Below, piece after piece: positions 32,848 through 42,177 of a DNA stretch of 64,000 nucleotides. Each line of letters begins with the position of its first letter. Position 1 is the first letter of the stretch. Source of the DNA: Listeria kieliensis (GTDB taxonomy: Bacteria; Bacillota; Bacilli; Lactobacillales; Listeriaceae); assembly GCF_003369925.1 (NCBI RefSeq), contig NZ_LARY01000001.1, positions 372,001-436,000 on the forward strand. Direction: 5' to 3'. The notes under the pieces are model-generated. The model was given only the letters and a program-made list of their open reading frames with translations. It did not search any database and was not told the origin of the DNA. A program made the translations under genes and the position numbers.

Positions 32848-33684
32848 ATGATGAGAAAACAAATCCCGATTTTTAGCTTGCTTCTTGTACTACTTTTGAC
32901 TTTATTAATCGGGCCGGGGACGGCTTTTGCTGCAGATTTACCCAAACCTTCGAAAGAGTTTTATGTTTCGGATGAGGCTGGGGTTTTGGATAACAAAACG
33001 AAGGAAATGGTGCTTTCGGTCAATTATGCCTATCAAAAACAAAAGGAAAAACCACAAGTTGTTCTTGCAACGGTGAAAAGTTTTGACGGGCTTTCGAAAG
33101 AAGAATATGCCAATCAACTTTTTAATAAGTGGAAAATTGGTTCTGGCAAAGACAATAATGGCGTTTTGATTCTGCTTTCAACGAAGGAACGAGAAATTCG
33201 AATCGAAGTCGGTTATGGGCTTGAAGGTGCGATCACGGATGGGACTTCGGGTGAGATTTTAGATCATAATTTGTCGTATTTGAAAGATGACGATTTTAAT
33301 CAAGGTCTTGCAAATATATTTTCGGAAGTAGCCATTCAAGTGAATAAGGAATACGATTATCAAGACAAAACAATTTTTAAAAACTATACAAGTGAATTAG
33401 AAAAAGCACGTGAAAACAGCGAAGATAACGGGGACGGCTTAGGGACGCATGGAATTATTGCGATTGTGATTGGTGTCATTATTTTTGCGGGTGTCTTTGG
33501 TGGCGGAAATAATGGTAGAAGAGGCGGTCGTGGTGGTCGCGGTGGCGGTTCTGGGATGGGACCATTTATTGGCGGCGGATTCTTTGGCGGTTCAGGCGGA
33601 AGCGGTTCTTCTGGCGGCGGTGGCTTCTCTGGTTTTGGTGGCGGAGGATCTTCCGGCGGCGGTGGCGCTGGACGTGGATTTTAA
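32848..33684 (+). CDS. TPM domain membrane protein (YgcG/Psb32 type)
   Basis: 278 residues. A signal peptide (L-L-L-V-L-L-L-T-L-L-I-G) ends near A-F-A-A-D. A TPM domain of about 140 residues follows, with F-Y-V-S-D-E-A-G-V-L, G-K-D-N-N-G-V-L-I-L and R-E-I-R-I-E-V-G-Y-G-L-E-G motifs. Next come a membrane helix and a glycine/serine-rich tail of about 65 residues. TPM domains are linked to membrane protein turnover or phosphatase activity. It is coupled to lemA. ATG 32848 or 32851 are both possible; GAGG is six bases before the first. Confidence 0.9.
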   Translation: MMRKQIPIFSLLLVLLLTLLIGPGTAFAADLPKPSKEFYVSDEAGVLDNKTKEMVLSVNYAYQKQKEKPQVVLATVKSFDGLSKEEYANQLFNKWKIGSGKDNNGVLILLSTKEREIRIEVGYGLEGAITDGTSGEILDHNLSYLKDDDFNQGLANIFSEVAIQVNKEYDYQDKTIFKNYTSELEKARENSEDNGDGLGTHGIIAIVIGVIIFAGVFGGGNNGRRGGRGGRGGGSGMGPFIGGGFFGGSGGSGSSGGGGFSGFGGGGSSGGGGAGRGF

Positions 33685-33717
33685 GAAAAAGGACCAGCAG
33701 TGGCTGGTCCTTTTTTG
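33684..33717 (+). terminator. intrinsic terminator after the TPM gene
   Basis: AAGGACCAGC pairs with GCTGGTCCTT across a short loop, followed by TTTT. The ribosome site of the next gene begins at once. Confidence 0.85.
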
Positions 33718-33732
33718 GAAGGAGAATGCGTG

Positions 33733-34377
33733 ATGGGATTTGTGCTCGGTCTTGCGGTTGGAAAGCCGAAAGAAGTAGCTGTTGGACGAAACAAAACGAT
33801 GATGTCAGGAATCGGGAAAGAGCAAGTGGAGGCAGCGATGCTTCACTTTGCCGGCTTTGATGGGGATGCTTCATTTGATTTGAAGCACCACGGCGGGTTA
33901 GACCGATCGGTTTGTATTTTTCCAAGTGAACATTATTCGTATTTTGAAGAGAAGTTTAATTGGATTCTTTCTCTAGGTGCATTTGGCGAGAATTTAACGG
34001 TTTCAGGGATGCTTGAACAAGATGTTGCCATTGGGGATGTTTTTCAAGTGGGGGAAGCGCTGATTCAAGTTTCGGAAGCTAGAAATCCTTGTGCGACGAT
34101 CGGGAAGTACCAATTGCTGCCTGAGCTTTTTCAGGAGGTTCGCAAAACAAGTCGGACAGGCTTTTTGTGCCGAACGATCTCGGAAGGGAGAATTCAAAAG
34201 GGAGACGAAATAGTACGTGTGAAGCGAGAAACTGATCCAGTTTCGGTTGCCTTTTGTCATGAAAAAGTCTTACACCGGATGGGTACGCGGGAAGAATTGG
34301 AAAGGATTAGCCAAATTGAACCGCTTGCTGCGCGTTACCGGAATGAGGTGCTTGGAAAGCTTGGGAAAATGAGATGA
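33733..34377 (+). CDS. MOSC domain protein (YiiM-like)
   Basis: 214 residues with a MOSC domain, the sulfur-carrier fold of molybdenum-cofactor sulfurases and of YiiM-type enzymes that reduce N-hydroxylated compounds with molybdenum cofactor. Motifs are D-L-K-H-H-G-G-L-D-R-S-V, F-G-E-N-L-T-V-S-G and the Cys in A-R-N-P-C-A-T-I (about residue 120) that would bind the cofactor or sulfur. The start is ATG at 33733 after GGAAGGAG. A C-terminal 3-alpha segment follows. The physiological substrate is unknown. Confidence 0.9.
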   Translation: MGFVLGLAVGKPKEVAVGRNKTMMSGIGKEQVEAAMLHFAGFDGDASFDLKHHGGLDRSVCIFPSEHYSYFEEKFNWILSLGAFGENLTVSGMLEQDVAIGDVFQVGEALIQVSEARNPCATIGKYQLLPELFQEVRKTSRTGFLCRTISEGRIQKGDEIVRVKRETDPVSVAFCHEKVLHRMGTREELERISQIEPLAARYRNEVLGKLGKMR

Positions 34378-34408
34378 AAAAAGAGCCGCTCGGAAGAGCG
34401 GCTCTTGG
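34376..34408. terminator. terminator between the MOSC gene and ctaA
   Basis: AGAGCCGCTC and GAGCGGCTCT pair across a GGAA loop. The U-run is on the minus-strand side, so it mainly ends ctaA. Confidence 0.8.
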
Positions 34409-34460
34409 CGTGTTTTTACGTTTAATTGACTAGGGGAAATTCGGACAGCAAATGCCTAAT

Positions 34461-35378
34461 TTAGCGGATTCGTAGTCGATTTTTCTTGCTTCTTGCCCCA
34501 AGCATGCAAAGGTAACAAAATAGCGCAAACAAAATGGTAATGATCAAGCTGTGGAATAAGGCTACGTAAAGGTTAACGCCTGTGTAAACTGAAAGAATGC
34601 CGGTTACAGCCTGAATCGCAACAAGGATAATAGCAAGAACCATGCCGTAAGTTAACACGCGATAATGTCTGTAATCACGGAAAACGAGCCAAGTCACATA
34701 TAAAATCCAAATAACGAGTATTATTGCTGCGATTCGGTGGAAATATTGGACATAATCTTGTACGTTTTCAGGCCAGACGAAGCGGCCGTTTTCAAAGGGC
34801 CAAACTGGAACTGCGAGGCTGGCTTTTTCGTGCCGCACGAGTGCTCCTGTATAAACGGCTAGATATGTATAGATGGTCAAAAAGTAAATGTTGAGTCGAA
34901 GTTTTGTTCCCATCACGAGATTTCGGGCATCAAATTTACGATCGACTTCAAAAATAAGTAGTGCGAGTAAAACGATGCTTGAATAGCAAATGATGGAGAT
35001 ACCGAAGTGAAGTGCCATGATATAAGGGTTTTGTCCCCAGATAACTGCTGCAGCTCCCATGAAAGCTTGAAGAATTAAAAAAACAACAGAAATAATGGCA
35101 AGTGGTTTTGTTTCTCTGCGATCTTTAATTTTGATCCATGCGCAAATCGCAAGTACGATAACGAAAATGGAACCGAGTCCTGTTGTCATACGGTGCGCCA
35201 CTTCAATGAGCTTTTCAGGTGTGACGTCTGTTAGATGGACGAGTTGCCCGTTACAAAGCGGCCAAGAATTTCCACAGCCGTCTGCTGATCCAGTTTTCGT
35301 AACTAATGCTCCTCCGAAAACGACGAAAGTCATGGCCAGAATGGTGAGGATGGACCAGACTTTTAAGAATTTATTCAT
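34461..35378 (-). CDS. ctaA: heme A synthase CtaA
   Basis: 305 residues with eight membrane helices that oxidise heme O to heme A for cytochrome aa3-type oxidases. Conserved features are G-A-L-V-T-K-T-G-S-A-D-G-C-G near residues 24-37, the cysteine pair C35/C42 in C-G-N-S-W-P-L-C, and heme-ligand histidines in V-A-H-R, L-H-F-G, F-H-R and L-F-H-S. It diverges from ctaB, the usual arrangement in Bacillus. The promoter lies at 35443-35471. Confidence 0.95.
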   Translation of the reverse strand: MNKFLKVWSILTILAMTFVVFGGALVTKTGSADGCGNSWPLCNGQLVHLTDVTPEKLIEVAHRMTTGLGSIFVIVLAICAWIKIKDRRETKPLAIISVVFLILQAFMGAAAVIWGQNPYIMALHFGISIICYSSIVLLALLIFEVDRKFDARNLVMGTKLRLNIYFLTIYTYLAVYTGALVRHEKASLAVPVWPFENGRFVWPENVQDYVQYFHRIAAIILVIWILYVTWLVFRDYRHYRVLTYGMVLAIILVAIQAVTGILSVYTGVNLYVALFHSLIITILFALFCYLCMLGARSKKNRLRIR

Positions 35379-35442
35379 GTTCCTCTATCTCTCCTTTAGA
35401 TGAATCTTAAAACGATTTTCTTAGTTTTAGCTACCTTTGTTC

Positions 35443-35471
35443 ATTTTAGCTTGTTTTAAAGGATAAGTAAA
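35443..35471 (-). promoter_or_regulatory. putative ctaA promoter
   Basis: On the minus strand TTTACT and TAAAAT are separated by exactly 17 bp. Confidence 0.5.
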
Positions 35472-35596
35472 GAAATCCTTTGTTACTGCGGCTTTCATAA
35501 AGTTTAAGGTTTGTTTGTATGGGTTTTCACAAAGTTTCCTTGTGCTAGAAATGTTTTGAATGAATGGTTTTTTCGCGATGTGTGAAGACTATTTGG

Positions 35597-35626
35597 TTGA
35601 CAAATCGTGTGTTTTTTTCACATAAT
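35597..35626 (+). promoter_or_regulatory. putative ctaB promoter
   Basis: TTGACA and CATAAT with an 18-bp spacer, 43 bp upstream of the ctaB start. The rest of the divergent gap (35379-35668) shows nothing else. Confidence 0.65.
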
Positions 35627-35668
35627 GATAAGAGAATAACGCGGCAATTTATTTAAGGGGGAGAAGTT

Positions 35669-36586
35669 TTGAGCAGAATCGAAAATACTGGCGAATGGCA
35701 GAAAAGGGATGCAGTCAGTAAATTTAATGTGCGCGATTTTACGGAACTTATAAAAGTAGGAATCGTAAATTCAAATACAATTACAGCTTTCACAGGTATG
35801 TGGTTAGCTTTTCAATTAAATGGTATTTCTTTTATGCAGAATTTAGATGTAATCTTTTTTACGATCGCGGGTTCTGCGCTTATTGTGGGTGCATCAGGAG
35901 CGTTCAATAACGTAATAGATCGCGATATTGATGGTAAAATGGAGCGAACAAAAAATCGTCCTACAATGACAGGGAAAATTTCTGGAGGAAAAGCCCTTCT
36001 TATTGCTACTTTGCTGCTACTTATCGGCACTGGTATGTTATTTATGACCACTTGGCAAGCAGGTGTGCTTGGGCTTTCAGGTGTTTTTCTTTATGTGGTG
36101 GTTTACTCCATGTATGCGAAACGGAAACTTGTGAGTAATACAGTAATTGGCAGCTTTTCAGGAGCTGTTCCGCCGCTAATTGGCTGGTTTGCTGTTGACC
36201 CTCATTTTAGTTTGATTCCAGTTATGCTCTTTTTGGTGATGTTTGCTTGGCAACCACCACATTTTTACGCAATTGCCATCAGACGTGCTGAGGAATATCG
36301 AGCAGCTGGTATCCCAATGCTTCCTGTTGTGAAAGGATTTGATCGCACAAAAGGAAGTATGCTTTTCTGGGTGTTGATACTTTCTGTCCTTCCGTTTTTC
36401 ATGACTGAACTCAGCCTTGTTTATGTAATTTTGGCCACGATTTTAAATATAGGTTGGCTTGTGCTTAGTTTGTATGGCTTCAAAATGAAAGATGACTTAA
36501 AATGGGCACAGTGGATGTTTATCTATTCGCTTAATTACATGACGATTTTGTTTGTATCTATGATTGTTATTTCCATTTTTCTTTAA
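35669..36586 (+). CDS. ctaB: protoheme IX farnesyltransferase (heme O synthase) CtaB
   Basis: 305 residues, a UbiA-type prenyltransferase with about nine helices. The first Asp-rich site is N-N-V-I-D-R-D-I-D-G-K-M-E-R-T (near residues 83-97), followed by N-R-P. A-W-Q-P-P-H-F-Y-A marks the heme O synthase branch. The start is TTG at 35669 after AAGGGGGAG. With CtaA it makes heme A. Confidence 0.95.
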   Translation: MSRIENTGEWQKRDAVSKFNVRDFTELIKVGIVNSNTITAFTGMWLAFQLNGISFMQNLDVIFFTIAGSALIVGASGAFNNVIDRDIDGKMERTKNRPTMTGKISGGKALLIATLLLLIGTGMLFMTTWQAGVLGLSGVFLYVVVYSMYAKRKLVSNTVIGSFSGAVPPLIGWFAVDPHFSLIPVMLFLVMFAWQPPHFYAIAIRRAEEYRAAGIPMLPVVKGFDRTKGSMLFWVLILSVLPFFMTELSLVYVILATILNIGWLVLSLYGFKMKDDLKWAQWMFIYSLNYMTILFVSMIVISIFL

Positions 36587-36587
36587 T

Positions 36588-36622
36588 GCGAGTGAGTCTC
36601 AGATTGAGGCTCGCTTTTTTTC
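36588..36622 (+). terminator. probable terminator of ctaB
   Basis: GCGAGtgaGTCTC and GAGgCTCGC form an imperfect stem followed by seven T. Confidence 0.65.
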
Positions 36623-36706
36623 TTTAAAAAATCTTGAAGTTTTCCTCATCAAATTCTTTTTTTCAACTAGTATAGTGGAAGTAGAAAGGATGCCGAGGTG
36701 GTACTT

Positions 36707-37783
36707 ATGAAAATCGCAAGTTTTGAAAGAATGAAGCAACTTGTTGAAAATGGCAAATACACCGATGCTGAAATGGAAAGCCGCAATATGGTTACGGAAA
36801 ACCCATCGCACTTTGCTGGTTATCTTTGTCTCGCCTACCTTAACTTTGCTGAAAAAAACATCAGTGAAGCGGCGCGCAACCTTGAACAAGCTCTTTTATA
36901 CAACCAAAATGTCGTAGAAAGTTATCAACTCGGTGTGAAAATTTATGATAAGCTTGGGGAAAGTGAACGTGTTGTCGAATTAGCTCGTTTCGGTCTGACA
37001 CTTGACTATGAAGAAGGAGAATTCTATGCTGCTCTTGCCAAATATTATACAAATGATGTAAAAGAAAAAGCAGCTCTCTATGAAACGGCACTTGCCTATT
37101 CACCTGAACGTTTAGACTTTATGGGGAGTTTAGCTTACTATTTATTCCAAATGGATAAAACAAGTAAGCGAGTGCTTGCTTTGCAAAACACTGCTCTTAC
37201 AATAGATCCATTATTTGAACCGAATTTAGTTTATTTTGCAAAAATCAGTTATGCACGTGGAGATTTTGAAGCAGCTCGTGAGTTTACACGCAAATTGTGC
37301 GTTATTCAACCGAATAATTCGGAATACAAAACCCTTTATAATCAAGCTTGGGCAACTAAAAATCCTTTTTGGTCGCTTTACGAGCGTGTAAGATTATTTG
37401 GCAAGCGCATTTCTTTGACACAGCGAGTCGTTTTAATTAGCGCCTATATAATCATTTTTGCCCTTTTAACAAAAATGATTGGTTATGTGGCTGTTTTAAT
37501 GTGGATTCTTCCACTTCTTGTTATAGTAGTTGCTATTTTATCTCAAACGGAGCGTAAAGAACAGTTAACGAGGCAAGATCGAAAAAATAGGTACCTGCGA
37601 TTACCAGTTGCCATTATTTTATTAATGCTGCTTGCTTTTCCGGCAGGTGTACGCACGGTTTCTACACTTGCAGATTGGGTAACCCCGGATAAACTAAAAA
37701 AAGAGTATCCAGTGACTGAGCCTTTTGAAAAGCAAATGAATCCATTTATTCAAAAAGACTTTCCTTTAAAACTTCAAAAATAA
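36707..37783 (+). CDS. TPR repeat membrane protein of unknown function
   Basis: 358 residues. Residues 1-215 are helical TPR-type repeats (Y-L-C-L-A-Y-L-N-F-A-E-K, E-F-Y-A-A-L-A-K-Y-Y-T-N and similar). Two membrane helices follow near residues 240-280, a basic loop, another helix near 300-320, and an extracytoplasmic tail. TPRs usually dock partner proteins. The start is ATG at 36707 with GAGGTGG five bases upstream. No partner is evident in the neighbourhood. Confidence 0.8.
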   Translation: MKIASFERMKQLVENGKYTDAEMESRNMVTENPSHFAGYLCLAYLNFAEKNISEAARNLEQALLYNQNVVESYQLGVKIYDKLGESERVVELARFGLTLDYEEGEFYAALAKYYTNDVKEKAALYETALAYSPERLDFMGSLAYYLFQMDKTSKRVLALQNTALTIDPLFEPNLVYFAKISYARGDFEAAREFTRKLCVIQPNNSEYKTLYNQAWATKNPFWSLYERVRLFGKRISLTQRVVLISAYIIIFALLTKMIGYVAVLMWILPLLVIVVAILSQTERKEQLTRQDRKNRYLRLPVAIILLMLLAFPAGVRTVSTLADWVTPDKLKKEYPVTEPFEKQMNPFIQKDFPLKLQK

Positions 37784-37787
37784 ATTT

Positions 37788-37836
37788 AGGCAGAAATTCT
37801 TGAAAAAGCAGTTAATTCTGAGTTTCTGCTTTTTGT
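37788..37836 (+). terminator. probable terminator after the TPR gene
   Basis: GCAGAAA pairs with TTTCTGC over a long A-rich loop, followed by TTTTTG. Confidence 0.55.
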
Positions 37837-37936
37837 ATGCGAAGAAAATCATAAATGATGAAGCAAGCTTGGTAGCTTTTCATGAAAAAAAACGCTACAA
37901 TTGGAAGCAGGAAACAAACCAAGAGGAGGGCAAAAT

Positions 37937-38995
37937 TTGAAATTCGTACTAAGAGTATTGGTGCTACTCGTGATTTGCCTTTTTATCGGTTATAATACAG
38001 ATCTATTTTTTGAAAAAACGGCTGAAAAAAATGAAGCATACGATAAAGTAGAGCAGAAAAATATACCAACGGAAGCCAAGAAAGCAAATGAAACGAGTGA
38101 TCGGTTACCTACAAATGATGAAAGTTTAGGTACTTTCGTCAATCAAGATTTCTCGAAAGTGAAAGAAAAGTTTGGGGATCCAATTCGGGTTGATAAGACG
38201 CCTTATGGCTACGATAATTATGTTTATAACCAGCCCAATACGAGTTATATGCTTGTTGGTGTGAGGAATCATAAAGTACAAACTGTTTATGCACTTGGAC
38301 AAGACTTGAATCTAAAACCGTATCAAATCGGAATGTCTGTAGAAAAGGTGTTTACAAATGCTAAGCTCCAGTCTGAAATTGCTTTTTATTATGAAAATAA
38401 TTTTTATCGATTTGAACTTTCCGAAAATGATTTAAACATGCGTCCGGTTGTCAGTCTGGGTAGCGGTGTTTATGCGCAGCTTAATTTTGATAAAATAGAA
38501 GGCAAATTAACAAGCGTACGCTATTTAAATAAACTTTCTTTCATCAAAATGCACCCTTATGAACTAAACTATCAAGGGAAAATCTATAAAGAAAATGTTT
38601 CTGATGCCTTATGGAATCAAGTGGACAAAGCAGCAGATCTAGAGGTTCTTGAAATTACGAATGTACTTCGAGAGCGCTATGGTGCGGAACCGGTCGCAGA
38701 TGAGCAAAATGTTGCAAAAGTTGCTTACGGACATAGTGTAGATATGGCAGAAAATAAATATTTTAGCCATGATTCGCCCACCTATGGCTCACTAGGAGAT
38801 CGGCTAAAAGACGGAAATGTCAACTATACGAAAGCAGGAGAAAATATCGCCTATAATTATATTGATGCGGGAGCAGCTGTTGAAGGTTGGCTAAACTCAC
38901 CGGGACATCGCAAAAACTTGTTAGAAAAAACATATACGTATATGGGATCTGGGACATTCCGGAAATATTACACACAAAATTTTGTTACAAAGTAA
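37937..38995 (+). CDS. ylbC: CAP-domain secreted protein (YlbC-like)
   Basis: 352 residues. An N-terminal membrane anchor (V-L-R-V-L-V-L-L-V-I-C-L-F-I-G) is followed by a CAP-associated N-terminal domain (residues about 70-215) and a C-terminal CAP/SCP domain from about 230. The CAP part shows L-R-E-R-Y-G, Y-G-H-S-V-D-M-A, N-K-Y-F-S-H and G-H-R-K-N-L. The start is TTG at 37937 with GAGGAGGG six bases upstream. Bacterial CAP proteins are surface or sporulation proteins of unclear activity. Confidence 0.9.
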   Translation: MKFVLRVLVLLVICLFIGYNTDLFFEKTAEKNEAYDKVEQKNIPTEAKKANETSDRLPTNDESLGTFVNQDFSKVKEKFGDPIRVDKTPYGYDNYVYNQPNTSYMLVGVRNHKVQTVYALGQDLNLKPYQIGMSVEKVFTNAKLQSEIAFYYENNFYRFELSENDLNMRPVVSLGSGVYAQLNFDKIEGKLTSVRYLNKLSFIKMHPYELNYQGKIYKENVSDALWNQVDKAADLEVLEITNVLRERYGAEPVADEQNVAKVAYGHSVDMAENKYFSHDSPTYGSLGDRLKDGNVNYTKAGENIAYNYIDAGAAVEGWLNSPGHRKNLLEKTYTYMGSGTFRKYYTQNFVTK

Positions 38996-39014
38996 GGACG
39001 CTTGCGCTAGTTCA

Positions 39015-39023
39015 TGCTATAAT
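39015..39023 (+). promoter_or_regulatory. extended -10 promoter of ylbF
   Basis: TGCTATAAT 36 bp before the ylbF start. No convincing -35 at the right distance. Confidence 0.6.
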
Positions 39024-39058
39024 GAGTAAATACAAGCGAAAAGTTTGGAGGGATTAGT

Positions 39059-39505
39059 TTGTTTGCAACGATGGAGAGTTTGGCGCTACTTGATTTATCA
39101 GATGAATTGTCTGCCATGATTCTCAGTTCAGAAGAAGCGAATAACTATCTGAAAAAGAAACAAGCGCTGCAAAATCCAGAAACACAAGCGAAGATTCAGG
39201 CGTTTGCAAAGGTTAAAGAGGCTTATGAAGAGGTGGAACGCTTTGGCAGGTATCACCCTGACTATAAAGAGGTAACTCGAAAAACTCGTGCATTAAAGCG
39301 AGAACTAGATATGGATGAAGGTATTGCGGCTTTTCGCCGAGCAGAGACAGATTTACAGAATTTGCTTGATGAAATTAGTTTATTACTGGCGGGAGCTGTT
39401 TCGCCAAATATCAAAGTGCCAACTGGAAACCCATTTTTCGAGCAAAAGTCAGCTTGTTCATCAGGTGGATGCGGAAGTGGTGGAAGTTGCGGTTGTTCGG
39501 CATGA
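39059..39505 (+). CDS. ricF: YlbF/RicF, Y-complex regulator of RNA processing
   Basis: 148 residues, helical, starting M-F-A-T-M-E-S from TTG 39059 (TTGGAGGG upstream). The core (E-E-V-E-R-F-G-R-Y-H-P-D-Y, then V-P-T-G-N-P-F-F) matches Bacillus YlbF, part of the RicA-RicF-RicT (Y) complex that guides RNase Y. The C-terminus carries four cysteines (C133, C138, C144, C146) in a glycine/serine tail, consistent with the Fe-S cluster reported for that complex. It precedes ylbG, as in Bacillus. Confidence 0.92.
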   Translation: MFATMESLALLDLSDELSAMILSSEEANNYLKKKQALQNPETQAKIQAFAKVKEAYEEVERFGRYHPDYKEVTRKTRALKRELDMDEGIAAFRRAETDLQNLLDEISLLLAGAVSPNIKVPTGNPFFEQKSACSSGGCGSGGSCGCSA

Positions 39506-39552
39506 GGACTTTAAATACAGAGGCTTAAAGATAGTAAAGGGGATAAATAACG

Positions 39553-39834
39553 ATGGAAAATGATAGACAAGCTGTTGTGGTTTGGTTGAATCATTTGAAG
39601 CAAGTCAGATCGCTAAAGCGGTTTGGCAATGTACATTATGTTTCGCGAAAACTAAAATATGCCGTACTATATTGCGATATGTGTGATATTGAAGAAGTTT
39701 CTGCGAAGCTGTCGCGCTTTAATTATGTGAAACGTGTTGAACCTTCTTTCAGACCATTTCTGAAAACAGAATATGAGTCGAAAAAAGAAAATATGCATGA
39801 CCACAGAAGTGAAGATGTTCAAATCACGATTTAA
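39553..39834 (+). CDS. ylbG: YlbG (DUF2129) family protein
   Basis: 93 residues, small alpha/beta protein with [17 protein letters not shown] near the N-terminus and V-K-R-V-E-P-S. It matches the UPF0298/YlbG family, of unknown function. The start is ATG at 39553 after AAAGGGG. It follows ricF by 47 nt and ends before an intrinsic hairpin. Confidence 0.88.
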   Translation: MENDRQAVVVWLNHLKQVRSLKRFGNVHYVSRKLKYAVLYCDMCDIEEVSAKLSRFNYVKRVEPSFRPFLKTEYESKKENMHDHRSEDVQITI

Positions 39835-39842
39835 GATTAAGA

Positions 39843-39875
39843 TGAGGCAGTGCTGTTTTAAACGGCACTGCCTTC
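39843..39875 (+). terminator. hairpin between ylbG and rsmD
   Basis: GGCAGTGCTG pairs with CGGCACTGCC (one mismatch), with a T-poor tail (TTCCGTT). It may attenuate rather than stop transcription. Confidence 0.55.
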
Positions 39876-39899
39876 CGTTCATCTAGGAGGAGATAGATT

Positions 39900-40938
<1,039 letters not shown>

Positions 40939-40970
40939 TTGGAATTGCAGATAAGGGGTTGTTTCTAGAA

Positions 40971-42014
40971 ATGCGTAAACAGTGGAAAAAGTTATTAGTT
41001 ATTGCGATACTACTCATTGTTATTGTGGGATTTTTCATCCCAGTGCCTTATTATATTACGAAACCCGGATCAGCAGAGGAACTTGAACCGCTTGTGCGAG
41101 TTTCGGGGCATACGAGTAAATCGAAGGGCTCACTAAGCCTTGTGACCATCGCGATGGCAGAAGCTAATATTTATACATATGGGCTTGCCAAACTACTTCC
41201 TTATCATGAACTTGAAAAAGAAAGTGATGTTCGTTTGGATAATGAAACGAATGAAGAGTACAATGTTAGACAGATGTATATGATGAATGAATCAAAAAAC
41301 AATGCCATTCAAATTGCATATAAAGCAGCTGGACAAGACGTGAAAATCAAATATGATGGCATTTATGTTATGAGTGTACTAGATGATGTTCCGGCGGCCA
41401 AGTACCTGCATGCAGGGGATCTTGTGACTAAAATTGATGGCAAAGCATTTAAATCGAGCAGTGAATTTATTTCCTACGTAAAAGGCAAGAAACCAGGGAA
41501 TAAGGTCAACGTTGAATTTGTTCACAATAAAAAGAAAAAACAAGCTGATATTGAACTAACTAAAATTGATAAAAAAGGAACGACAGGGATTGGGATTACG
41601 CTTGTCGATGACGAAAAAATTGAGACATCGCCAAAAGTAGAAATTGATTCTGAAAAAATTGGCGGTCCGTCTGCAGGCTTGATGTTCAGCTTAGAAATTT
41701 ATTCGCGCTTCCAAAAAGAAGACTTAACGGCTGGCAAGAAAATTGCAGGAACTGGGACGATTAGTCCGGATGGAGAAGTAGGCCGGATTGGGGGAATTGA
41801 TCAAAAAGTAGTGGCTGCTGATAAAGAAGGCGCTGCGATCTTTTTTGCACCAAATGATGAGCTAACGAAAGAGATGAAGAAAAACAATCCAGGAATTAAA
41901 TCTAATTATCAAGAAGCCAAAGAAACGGCAAAGGAAATTAATACCAAGATGAAAATCGTTCCTGTAAAAACTTTTCAAGATGCTGTTGATTACTTGAAAA
42001 ATTTACAAAAATAA
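40971..42014 (+). CDS. ylbL: YlbL, membrane-anchored PDZ-Lon-like serine protease
   Basis: 347 residues. One N-terminal membrane helix, a PDZ domain (I-Y-V-M-S-V-L-D-D-V-P-A-A, about residues 122-200), and a Lon-type protease domain follow. The catalytic serine lies in G-P-S-A-G-L and the lysine in I-D-Q-K-V-V-A-A. The Bacillus homologue clears cell-division inhibitors. I take ATG 40971; TTG 40959 abuts the AAGGGG site. It follows coaD as in Bacillus. Confidence 0.92.
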   Translation: MRKQWKKLLVIAILLIVIVGFFIPVPYYITKPGSAEELEPLVRVSGHTSKSKGSLSLVTIAMAEANIYTYGLAKLLPYHELEKESDVRLDNETNEEYNVRQMYMMNESKNNAIQIAYKAAGQDVKIKYDGIYVMSVLDDVPAAKYLHAGDLVTKIDGKAFKSSSEFISYVKGKKPGNKVNVEFVHNKKKKQADIELTKIDKKGTTGIGITLVDDEKIETSPKVEIDSEKIGGPSAGLMFSLEIYSRFQKEDLTAGKKIAGTGTISPDGEVGRIGGIDQKVVAADKEGAAIFFAPNDELTKEMKKNNPGIKSNYQEAKETAKEINTKMKIVPVKTFQDAVDYLKNLQK

Positions 42015-42177
42015 ATGCATGACAAGAAATCGTAATGAAAATCGCGACTTAGATTCTTAAAGATTTGAATGGAATTCGAATTTTAAAAGAAGCTTTGAAG
42101 CAATTTCAGGCGGTTTCTTTTTTTAAAAGCGGGAAAGGAAGAATAAAAGAGTTTTGCTAAGAGAGCGAGGGATTAAA

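Noticed and set aside
33470-33733. Overlapping 87-codon ORF in the 3' end of the TPM gene
   Set aside because: It is a frame shadow of the glycine-rich GGC/GGT repeats and has no ribosome site.
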